Source: Rhodothalassium salexigens DSM 2132 (GTDB taxonomy: Bacteria > Pseudomonadota > Alphaproteobacteria > Sphingomonadales > Rhodothalassiaceae). From it: a stretch of DNA of 62,561 nt. The position numbers and the translations under genes are program-made. The DNA lies in contig NZ_SLXO01000014.1 in assembly GCF_004341375.1 (NCBI RefSeq), forward strand, positions 1 to 62,561, read 5' to 3'. Shown here one piece after another: positions 19,421-26,205 of this stretch. How positions within the stretch are numbered: the first letter of the stretch is position 1; each line of letters opens with the position of its first letter. The notes under the pieces were generated by a model. That model was not told the DNA's origin and ran no database searches. It worked only from the letters and a program-made list of their open reading frames with translations.

Positions 19421-20281
19421 CTAATTTAGGTTAGTTCTGTTCAGGGTTTGGTCCTCTCTTGACCGTTGGTGATACTCCCACGGGGTGAGCCCGTCGAGGC
19501 TCGAATGTGGGCGGTGGTGATTGTAGTCGGCGCGCCATGCCGCAATCATGCGGCAGGCATGGCGCAAAGACGGGAACAGATGGTCATTCAGGCATTCCTC
19601 GCGCATCCTTCCATTGAAGCTTTCGACCAGGCCGTTCTGCATGGGCTTGCCCGGCGCGATGTCGTGCCAGCCGACCTTTCGATCTTCCTGCCATTTCAGC
19701 ATCGCGTTGCTGGTCAGTTCCGTGCCGTTGTCCGAGACCACAAGGCACGGGTAACCGCGTAACTCGGCGATCCGATCCAGTTCACGTGCGACACGTGCGC
19801 CGCCGATGGATGTATCCACCACGGCGGCCAGGCATTCCCGGCTGAAGTCATCAATGACATTCAGCACCCGGAACCTGCGCCCGTCTTCCAGCGCATCGGA
19901 TATGAAGTCGAGCGACCATCTCTGGTTCGGCCCTTGCGGGATCGCCATGGGCGTTCTGGTGCCCACTGCACGCTTGCGACCGCCGCGTTTACGGACTGTT
20001 AACCCCTCTTCGCGGTAGAGCCGGTATAGCTTCTTCCAGTTCACGTCCCAGCCTTCGCGCTTCAGCAGGATATGCAGACGTCGATAGCCAAACCGTCGCC
20101 GCTCGGACGCCAGTTCCATCATCCTTGTCCGCAGTTCCGTATCGGCAGGACGCTTTGATCGACGCCGATACACACGCGGATCGATCCCTGCCAGCGCACA
20201 GGCGCGTCTTTGATTGTAACCTTTGGTCTTCATCGCCCAGTCCACAGCTTTCCTCCTCGAACCAGGCTTCAGAAGTTTTTT
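19421..20281 (-). CDS. IS3-family transposase OrfB (DDE integrase core)
   Basis: The catalytic part of the transposase, read after a -1 shift from orfA. It includes the HTH_21-like region ([16 protein letters not shown]) and an RNase H-fold rve domain with the DDE residues: D in WSLDFISD, D in VSDNGTE and E in [14 protein letters not shown]. The end [13 protein letters not shown] is typical of IS3 elements of the IS407/IS51 type. The fused OrfAB is expected to be the active transposase. No internal stop is seen, so the copy may still be functional. Confidence 0.9.
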   Translation of the reverse strand, partial: KKLLKPGSRRKAVDWAMKTKGYNQRRACALAGIDPRVYRRRSKRPADTELRTRMMELASERRRFGYRRLHILLKREGWDVNWKKLYRLYREEGLTVRKRGGRKRAVGTRTPMAIPQGPNQRWSLDFISDALEDGRRFRVLNVIDDFSRECLAAVVDTSIGGARVARELDRIAELRGYPCLVVSDNGTELTSNAMLKWQEDRKVGWHDIAPGKPMQNGLVESFNGRMREECLNDHLFPSLRHACRMIAAWRADYNHHRPHSSLDGLTPWEYHQRSREDQTLNRTNLN

Positions 20282-20535
20282 CCGAGCATCTCTTTCAGAG
20301 TGGCCACATCCATCATCTGTTCGGCCAGCATTTTCTTCAGCTTGGCGTTCTCGCTTTCTAGCGTCTTCAAACGTCGTGCGCCGGAAACTTCCATGCCGCC
20401 ATACTTCGACCGCCACTTGTAAAACATCGCGTCGCTGATCCCGTGCTTGCGGCACAACTCCTTCGCACCGAGCCCAGCTTGGTGTTCCTTCAGGATGCCA
20501 ATGATCTGTTCTTCGCCGAAACGGCTTCTTTTCAT
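20269..20535 (-). CDS. IS3-family transposase OrfA
   Basis: An 88-residue DNA-binding protein starting [20 protein letters not shown]. It has a helix-turn-helix ([20 protein letters not shown]) followed by a leucine-zipper helix ([18 protein letters not shown]), which is the usual OrfA layout. It ends LGKNF followed by a stop. The slippery heptamer A AAA AAC (GTTTTTT at 20275-20281 on the plus strand) lies just before the stop, so a -1 shift joins it to OrfB as KKLLKPG. Confidence 0.92.
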   Translation of the reverse strand: MKRSRFGEEQIIGILKEHQAGLGAKELCRKHGISDAMFYKWRSKYGGMEVSGARRLKTLESENAKLKKMLAEQMMDVATLKEMLGKNF

Positions 20536-20600
20536 CGCCTGTCTCCTCAGTTGGAGAACAGGCTAACCTCAAAAGCCGGACATTTCAGGGGAGCAGGTCA

Positions 20601-21112
20601 CGATCACCGAAGATATCTTCGCCCATATTTTCCCGCGCGAACGCGGCACACGGCTGGCGCTGCTGGAGGTCGCGCAGATCGAGGGCCGCCATGACGACGC
20701 CATGGCGCATGTCGAGCGGCTGATGGATATCGACGCCACCGATCCGATGGTGCTCTTGTCCTTCGCGGAGCTGGCGCTCGACACGCCCGATGATCGGTCT
20801 CTGATGGACCGGGTGGTGCGCGCCACGGTGCATGTCGAGAACGAGACCCCGGTCGATACGGCGATCCTGCTCTATCGCGGTCGTGCGCTCGCCGCGTTGG
20901 GGCTGCCCGATGCCGCTATCGATGTCTTCACGCTGGCGAACCGCCGCCGCAAGGACGGGCCCGATGGGCTCCTACATCAGATCCGGTACGAACGGGCGGT
21001 GCTCTACCATGAGACTGGTCAGCGCGCCCGGGCGCGCCAGCAGTTCGAGCGCATCTACGCGGCCAATCCGGGCTTCGAGGATGTGGCTCAGCGGCTTGGC
21101 ATTGGGGGGTGA
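20601..21112 (+). pseudogene. 5'-truncated TPR protein
   Basis: An open frame runs straight out of the IS right end (first codons ITEDIFAHIFPRE) to a stop at 21112, giving about 170 residues without a start of its own until M at 20702. The remaining part is made of helix pairs of TPR type (AMAHVERLMDIDATDPMVLL; GRALAALGLPDAAIDVFTLA; RYERAVLYHETGQRARARQQ). The N-terminal portion is missing and is not found elsewhere in the window. It reads against the phage genes, so it belonged to the host or to another element before the IS-linked deletion. Confidence 0.75.
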
Positions 21113-21192
21113 TGATCGCCGCCTTGGCGCCGGACGGGGTAACCTCTCGTTTTGCCTGGCCGCAGCGGCTCAGAACCTCAAAGGCATTGCCG

Positions 21193-21397
21193 TCAGCAGA
21201 TCTTCGCGCCCCAGAAGCAGGTCGGGTCGGCGGCGACACAACCACCCGCAGCGCCGAAATTGCCCGGCAGCTCGACGGTGTCACAGGTGGTAAGCGACAC
21301 TATGGTCTGCAGCCCGAGGGCGGTATTCTTGGAGATATGCGCGCCGCTGATGTCGCCGCGCGACCCTCCGATTTCAGTCGACGAGCAGGCCGCTCAT
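21193..21397 (-). pseudogene. Small phage gene with an apparent frameshift
   Basis: From an ATG at 21397 the frame reads MSGLLVD and then stops. Skipping one base after GAC opens a frame that continues with EIGGSRGDISGAHISKNTAL and ends CFWGAKIC at 21193. The downstream frame has no start codon of its own. The four cysteines and Gly-rich composition look like a small exported or structural phage protein, but I do not recognise the family. It lies directly after the o-spanin gene at the end of the phage lysis module. A single-base sequencing error would give the same picture. Confidence 0.4.
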
Positions 21398-21415
21398 GCG
21401 CCCCTTTCTCGGACT

Positions 21416-21667
21416 TCAAAGGCACATCCGAACCTGCTCCCGCATCACGGCATAGTCGCTCAGCATCTCGGCAATGGCCGACACGTCTGGCAGCCGGGCG
21501 AGTTCCCCGGCCGCCCGCGCCTGGAACTCCCGGCTATAGTCAACCACCGTCGGGCAGACAGCGATAATCCGCGGCTCAGAACCGCCCGTCGCGCAGCCGC
21601 TCAGCGAGATCGTCGCGATCGCGAGGGCGGCGAGCCGCTGCCTCCAACATCCGGCGTTGGACGTCAT
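21416..21667 (-). CDS. Rz1-like outer-membrane spanin lipoprotein
   Basis: An 83-residue protein with a signal sequence and lipobox: hydrophobic core LAALAIATISLSGC with the lipidated Cys in LSGC at about residue 24. The mature part is short and soluble. Its gene overlaps the preceding membrane-protein gene by 92 bp in another frame, the arrangement of lambda Rz/Rz1. The o-spanin would join the i-spanin across the periplasm to fuse inner and outer membranes at lysis. I chose ATG 21667 so that the signal peptide begins close to the N-terminus. Confidence 0.7.
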   Translation of the reverse strand: MTSNAGCWRQRLAALAIATISLSGCATGGSEPRIIAVCPTVVDYSREFQARAAGELARLPDVSAIAEMLSDYAVMREQVRMCL

Positions 21668-21833
21668 TGACCTTCTCCGAGGTTTCGAGGCGTTCGGCGA
21701 GGCGGCCAGCACGCTCGCCGGAGCGCCGGAGCGCGAGCAGGAACAGGAGCACCGCGAGTGCGATGGCGCCGTAGCGTAGGACCGTCCGCATCCACGGGGC
21801 GGCGGCGATCCTGGTGAACAGAGCAGCGATCAT
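21576..21833 (-). CDS. Rz-like inner-membrane spanin
   Basis: An 85-residue protein with one N-terminal membrane segment (YGAIALAVLLFLLAL, residues 21-35) followed by a charged, probably coiled-coil periplasmic helix (ERAGRLAERLETSEKVNDVQ). This is the i-spanin layout. Its start overlaps the end of the endolysin gene by four bases (ATGA), and the o-spanin gene is embedded at its 3' end. It would be the last inner-membrane step of host lysis. Confidence 0.7.
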   Translation of the reverse strand: MIAALFTRIAAAPWMRTVLRYGAIALAVLLFLLALRRSGERAGRLAERLETSEKVNDVQRRMLEAAARRPRDRDDLAERLRDGRF

Positions 21834-22504
21834 CGCCGCCCCCGCTGCCAGTCGTCGATGCGCGCGTAGATCGTCACGGCGACGCCGCCCAGCGCCACCG
21901 CGATCAACACCCAGCGCAACGCGTCCAGATACGGCACCAGCGGCAGGATCGCGGACTGCGTCTCGGCCAGGACGTTCTGCGCCACCTCCACGCCCGCAGC
22001 GCCGAGCGTCGCCACGCCGGCCGCGCCGCTTCCCTTCATCGTTCGGCTGTCTGCCAGCGCCTCTCGTGCGGGCGGAGTCTCGGCTGCATATGCCGTCGCC
22101 CGGACCGGAAAGCGCTCGCCCCATTGCCGAGCCGGACCGAGGTCGATGTGCATGAAGCCCGAGCGCGGATAGAAGCCAAAGCCCAGGAACCCGACCTCGC
22201 GCGCCGCCGCCTCGAAGGCGACCGGGTCGTGGTTTGCCATGGCGATGTCGAAGGCCGTACCGTCCATGTGCTTGGAGCGCGGCGCGCCACCCACGGCCTT
22301 GTTGTGCTCGGGGCTGCGATAGGCGGAACGGACGATGAGCGGCTTGCCAAGCCGGTCGCGCAGCGCCTGCAGCTTGTCGAGCGCTTCCTCGTTTACCGCC
22401 AAGGACCCGGTGCCCCGGCAGGCGATCTCGGCGGGCGAGAAGTTCTTCCAGCGCCAGGCACCCTCGGGTACCTCGCGCCAATGGCTGTGGAAGGTCGTGG
22501 TCAT
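21830..22504 (-). CDS. Endolysin, peptidase M15 family with C-terminal membrane helix
   Basis: A 224-residue protein. Residues 10-130 match a D-Ala-D-Ala carboxypeptidase/M15A peptidase domain: SAYRSPEHNKAVGG, then SKHMDGTAFDI with the zinc ligands H and D, and GFMHIDLGP with the last histidine. It would cleave peptidoglycan peptide bonds. A hydrophobic segment near the C-terminus (LRWVLIAVALGGVAVTIYA) may tether it to the membrane until release. The start at 22504 gives MTTTFHSHWREVP, normal for this phage endolysin type. It precedes the two spanin genes. Confidence 0.85.
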   Translation of the reverse strand: MTTTFHSHWREVPEGAWRWKNFSPAEIACRGTGSLAVNEEALDKLQALRDRLGKPLIVRSAYRSPEHNKAVGGAPRSKHMDGTAFDIAMANHDPVAFEAAAREVGFLGFGFYPRSGFMHIDLGPARQWGERFPVRATAYAAETPPAREALADSRTMKGSGAAGVATLGAAGVEVAQNVLAETQSAILPLVPYLDALRWVLIAVALGGVAVTIYARIDDWQRGRR

Positions 22505-22522
22505 GAGCGGGGTCTCCGGGCA

Positions 22523-22549
22523 CAAAAAAACCGCCTCCAAGGGCGGTTC
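22523..22549 (-). terminator. Rho-independent terminator
   Basis: On the minus strand the stem AACCGCC/GGCGGTT is followed by seven T residues (the A-run at 22524-22530). It lies between the DUF6127-like gene and the endolysin gene, so it would end or attenuate the structural transcript before the lysis genes. Confidence 0.8.
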
Positions 22550-22578
22550 CTGGTGAGAATGGGTCGAGGGGAGCGTTG

Positions 22579-22842
22579 CTATTCAGCCCCGCCGAACAGT
22601 TTCAGCTTGAGCGCGATGCCTGCGAGCAAGGCCAGGATCAAACCCGTGGTGATCACCCGGACGATGGTCTGGAGCGCGGCTTGGCGCACAAGACGCAGGC
22701 TGTCGAGCGCGGCGCGCAAATCGCGGATGTCCTCGCGCGCGTGACCGTTTTCCAATCCCAGCCTGGCCAGGGCCTGGGTCACGCCCTGGTCGACGGCGCG
22801 GGCGATCATCGCCTCGGTGTGTTTGTCCTGGGCGTCATGCAT
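22579..22842 (-). CDS. Small phage membrane protein, DUF6127-like
   Basis: An 87-residue protein. The first 50 residues are a charged amphipathic helix (MIARAVDQGVTQALARLGLE, then HAREDIRDLRAALDSLR), followed by one membrane helix (TTGLILALLAGIALKLKLF). It sits between the DUF2793 gene and the lysis genes, where a holin is often found, and could have that role, but sequence alone does not show it. I chose M at 22842 because it follows the upstream stop region with normal spacing. Confidence 0.55.
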   Translation of the reverse strand: MHDAQDKHTEAMIARAVDQGVTQALARLGLENGHAREDIRDLRAALDSLRLVRQAALQTIVRVITTGLILALLAGIALKLKLFGGAE

Positions 22843-22870
22843 TGTTTTCAAGCCCCCGGTGAGGTGCGGA

Positions 22871-23530
22871 TCAAGAAGCAGCGTAGAAACGAAGCCCCGA
22901 CAGGCTGGTAAAGAGCCTGTTGGACGCAGCAACCTCCACGTCGCCGCTGGCTCGGATGTTCCAGCGGCTCAAACCGCCGGCCGAATATCCCGGAAAGATC
23001 AGGTCGGCTGCGGGCCGGTAACCTGGCAACAAGGTGAAGATGACCCCGTCCTCGGACGCGGTGGGGTTCTGGATCGCGCCCTCGATGGTCACGAGCCCGG
23101 TCTGGTCGATGCGGTAGCGCGGGTTCTGCCAGCCGCCGCCCAGGCCGATCCAGTCCATATTGATTGGCGGGATCTGCCACGCGCCCGGGCCGACATCGGC
23201 GGTGTCCGGCCGCCAGCTTGTCCCATCGAAGCGGTAGGGCTTGCCATCGGCCGCGTTGTAGACCTGCCAGCCGGCCGCCGGGACGAAGAAGGCCCAGCCC
23301 GCAAACCAGGCAGCGATCTGGTCATCGTGGCCCGACCAGGCACCGGTGGCGCCGACGGCCACCAGATGACGATCGCCCTCGGCCGGCTCGGTCGGTGGGG
23401 CGGTGCGATCGATGTCGCGCACGGATGGCTGCACCAGCACATCGAGACGATTGAGCGCCTCATTGTGGGTCACCTCCTTTTGCGCCTGAGCTTGCACGAT
23501 ATAGGGCAGTGCCAGATGGGGCGTCGCCAT
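22871..23530 (-). CDS. DUF2793 phage protein (tail-associated)
   Basis: A 219-residue protein beginning MATPHLALPYIVQAQAQKEV, the hallmark start of DUF2793 proteins found at the end of GTA-like tail modules. Residues 1-120 form that domain (LVQPSVRDIDRTAPPTEPAEGDRHLV, GWAFFVPAAGWQVYNAADG). The C-terminal part is Gly- and aromatic-rich, as in a receptor-binding or fibre tip. Its ATG shares one base with the stop of the gp15-like gene, so the two are cotranscribed. Confidence 0.8.
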   Translation of the reverse strand: MATPHLALPYIVQAQAQKEVTHNEALNRLDVLVQPSVRDIDRTAPPTEPAEGDRHLVAVGATGAWSGHDDQIAAWFAGWAFFVPAAGWQVYNAADGKPYRFDGTSWRPDTADVGPGAWQIPPINMDWIGLGGGWQNPRYRIDQTGLVTIEGAIQNPTASEDGVIFTLLPGYRPAADLIFPGYSAGGLSRWNIRASGDVEVAASNRLFTSLSGLRFYAAS

Positions 23531-25785
23531 CAGATCCGTCCTTCTGCGGGCAATCCACGCCCGAACCGGGCGCTCAGTTGATGGACACGCAGGGTCATGG
23601 TGTCCCGGAGGGCACCGAAATCGGCGAGTTGATCGGCGCCGGTATAGGTGGCCGTGGGCCGGGTGACACGGAGGGTCCGAACCACGGCGCCTTGGTCATC
23701 CAGGATGTCGACCTCATAGGCCTCTGCCCCTTCGCCGAGGGGGGCGTCGACCCCGTCGAGCCAGGGCGCGTCCAGACGGGTGCGACGGATCCAGGACCAG
23801 ATCAGATCGTCGCCATCCCGCCGGGCCTGCACATGCACCGGCGCCAGGGGGCGCCCACTGCGGCCGGTCCAGGTGAAGGCCAGCGGTGTGGCGTCGGAGA
23901 CCAGCGTGCCAACCGATGCCGCCTTGTACGCGCGTTCGATCCCGAGTTCGGCGACCGCCATGGTCACGCGCTGGATGCCGCCGCCGGTCAACAGCACGAA
24001 CGGCTCGCCCGGTTGGTGGCCTGCGATGGCGGCCTCGGTGCCCTTGCGCCCGCGCAAGAAGCCTGAAAGCCGGTATTGACCAGGCGCCACCAAGTCGGCC
24101 GTGGCGAACTGCACGAGTTCGTCGCCGATCACGGCTGCATTGGCACCGGTCAACACGTCCGCCTCGGTGACCGAGGCCAAGCTGTGTTCGGGATCGAGCA
24201 GCGACACCGTTACCTCGGCCCTGCGATCCCAATAGTCGGCCGGTCCTGGCGCCAACGCCTCGTCGGTCGTTCCGATCACGGCGCCGGTAGGCGTCGTGGC
24301 GAACGGCTGGTAATTCATGCCGCCATCGAGCGACCGCAGCAGCGATGCCCCGCGCCAACCCGGCGCGGCGCCATTGGCCGCGACATAGAAACCCGGCGCA
24401 TCGTCCGCATCGCGGAGCAGCGGCAGGTCCAGCAGATGCACCACGGTCGGGCCGGGGAGCAGGACCGCCTGTTGCGGCACCGGCGCCGACCCTGCGCGCG
24501 CGGGGCGAACCGGCGCACCGGCTCCGTCGGCCTCGCACTCCACCCGGATCGAGCCCGGCAGGCGCACCTCCTTGCGGATCACCCGAACCGTGCGCCTCTG
24601 CCCGGGCTCGAGGTCGACCACCAGCTTCATGCCCGGCTCCGTGACGTGGAGGTAGCCCAGCGGCAGGTGCAGCGTCACGCTGTCCCGGCGCTGCCAGGCC
24701 ACCGCCAGCATTCGCTCCGCGGTCGTCTTGGCGGTATCCGCCGGGATCGCCACGGGCAGGTCGAGCGTGATGTCGGCGGTGCTGTTGAGCGTCGAGCGCC
24801 GCGATCTTTGGGTATTCACCTGATAGTCCCGCTCGGGGTCGAGATGCTGGACAGTCACCTGTCGCGGCAATTCCAGGTCGGCGGTGCGCCGGATCTCATA
24901 GGTCTGTGGCCTGTCGCTCCCGTAAGGGTGGGCCGCCAGATGGCCGCGCGGCACCCGGGCGACCGGCGGACCGTCGGCGGGGAAGATCTCCAACACGCCC
25001 TCGATTTCGGCCATGTCGAAGAACCAGGCCGCGCGCAAGGGGTCGAGCGCCGATCGCGGCGTCGTCGGCCGGGCCAGAACGTATCCCGGCAGATCGAGAC
25101 GATCGGTGCGGGCGGCATCCAGATAGGGCAAGCCCACCTCCCCCAGAAGGTCCTCGATCACGGTCGCGACGGTCTGGGTGTCGCCGGCGACCACCTCGAA
25201 GCTGAAATTGGGGATCCGGTTGCCGAAGTCGGTCAGGTCCAGGCCTTCGAAGACCACATAAGCCAAGCCGCGGAAGGCCGGCGTATTGTCCGGCCCCAGC
25301 GCGGCCTGCAGGACCGGATCGGGCTCCTGGTCCTGTGAGCCGGGATAGAGGCGCAGATCGGCTGCCTGCTTCTGGAGGCCGTCGGCCTCGCGGAACAATT
25401 TGCTGTCCGCCCAGATGCGGCGGAGCGCCAGGATCGGGCCCTGCCCCAGCGCGATGGCACAGTCCACATGGTAGGTGTAGCGGGTGGTCTCGGTCTTGGG
25501 CGCCCCCATGCCCTTGCCGCCCTGGGTCTCTGTGGTGGCGGTTTCCTTGAGACCCGAGGACCAGATCACATTGCCCGTGACGCGATTGGTGCCATAGAGC
25601 CGCGGCACCGGCTGACCGTATGTCGATGCCTGGACGGTCAGATCGTCCAGCCGGGGGCCCTCTTGGCTCTGCGTGCCCGGACCGAACAAGGCGGCATCGA
25701 TGCGTGAGCCCACCAGCGACCCCACCAGCGCGCCGATGGGCCCGGCCACCTTGGCGCCACCGACCGCGAACAGAAGAGAGGCCAT
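23530..25785 (-). CDS. Tail tip/host-specificity protein, RcGTA gp15-like (Phage-tail_3)
   Basis: A 751-residue protein with a Gly/Ala-rich N-terminus (GGAKVAGPIGALVGSLVGSR) typical of gp15-like baseplate proteins. Next comes a hub-like region (QASTYGQPVPRLYGTNRVTG, TRYTYHVDCAIALGQGPI) and a Phage-tail_3 region at about 200-420. RcGTA gp15 is considerably longer because it also carries a TIM-barrel domain; that domain is missing here, while the gp13-like neighbour has a similar domain. The protein would sit at the tail tip and help contact the cell surface. Confidence 0.85.
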   Translation of the reverse strand: MASLLFAVGGAKVAGPIGALVGSLVGSRIDAALFGPGTQSQEGPRLDDLTVQASTYGQPVPRLYGTNRVTGNVIWSSGLKETATTETQGGKGMGAPKTETTRYTYHVDCAIALGQGPILALRRIWADSKLFREADGLQKQAADLRLYPGSQDQEPDPVLQAALGPDNTPAFRGLAYVVFEGLDLTDFGNRIPNFSFEVVAGDTQTVATVIEDLLGEVGLPYLDAARTDRLDLPGYVLARPTTPRSALDPLRAAWFFDMAEIEGVLEIFPADGPPVARVPRGHLAAHPYGSDRPQTYEIRRTADLELPRQVTVQHLDPERDYQVNTQRSRRSTLNSTADITLDLPVAIPADTAKTTAERMLAVAWQRRDSVTLHLPLGYLHVTEPGMKLVVDLEPGQRRTVRVIRKEVRLPGSIRVECEADGAGAPVRPARAGSAPVPQQAVLLPGPTVVHLLDLPLLRDADDAPGFYVAANGAAPGWRGASLLRSLDGGMNYQPFATTPTGAVIGTTDEALAPGPADYWDRRAEVTVSLLDPEHSLASVTEADVLTGANAAVIGDELVQFATADLVAPGQYRLSGFLRGRKGTEAAIAGHQPGEPFVLLTGGGIQRVTMAVAELGIERAYKAASVGTLVSDATPLAFTWTGRSGRPLAPVHVQARRDGDDLIWSWIRRTRLDAPWLDGVDAPLGEGAEAYEVDILDDQGAVVRTLRVTRPTATYTGADQLADFGALRDTMTLRVHQLSARFGRGLPAEGRI

Positions 25786-25794
25786 GGGGATTGC

Positions 25795-26205
25795 TCACTG
25801 GCGTCCGGGAAACACAAAGGCGCCGACGATGCGCTCGGCCCACACCGGATCGATGCGGTGCTCCACCACCCGGCGCGCCAGGGCGTAAGCGTGGAGCAGG
25901 CCCACATCGGTCAGGATGCCCAGATGCTGGGCTCGGCCGTCGATCCGCATCAGCAGCACCGCAGCCGGTTGGGCCTCGGCCAACGGGATCTCGATCAGGT
26001 GAGCGCGTATCAGGCGCACCAGGTCGTCGCTGTCGGGCCGACGCCCGTAGCCGGTCACATCGACCGGGTCGAGCCCCAGGTCGCGGGCGACGCCGATCAC
26101 CAGGCCGGCGCAGTCGACGCCCACGCCGCGGACCCGCCCCTGGTGATGCCAGGGCGTGCCGAGCCAGCGACGGGCCAGGGCCACGATGGTGTCGGGCTCG
26201 GTCAT
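25795..26205 (-). CDS. NlpC/P60-type tail peptidase, RcGTA gp14-like
   Basis: A 136-residue cysteine peptidase. The catalytic Cys is in GVDCAGLVIGV (C32) and a His in QHLGILTD (H93), the usual NlpC/P60 pair. Such peptidases are tail-tip lysins that open peptidoglycan during DNA entry. Its ATG overlaps the stop of the gp13-like gene (ATGA), and the order gp12-gp13-gp14-gp15 equals that of gene transfer agents and their phage relatives. Confidence 0.88.
   Translation of the reverse strand: MTEPDTIVALARRWLGTPWHHQGRVRGVGVDCAGLVIGVARDLGLDPVDVTGYGRRPDSDDLVRLIRAHLIEIPLAEAQPAAVLLMRIDGRAQHLGILTDVGLLHAYALARRVVEHRIDPVWAERIVGAFVFPGRQ

Larger units (their letters stand above)
19398..20600 (-). mobile_element. 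IS3-family insertion sequence, about 1.2 kb
   Basis: Terminal inverted repeats begin with 13 identical bases (19398-19410 and 20588-20600) and remain similar for about 37 bp. Inside are orfA and orfB of an IS3-type transposase linked by a frameshift signal. The flanks (…agatgg on the left, cgatca… on the right) show no 3-4 bp target duplication, so sequence beside the element was probably lost or rearranged after insertion. It separates sspH from a truncated TPR gene. Confidence 0.92.
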
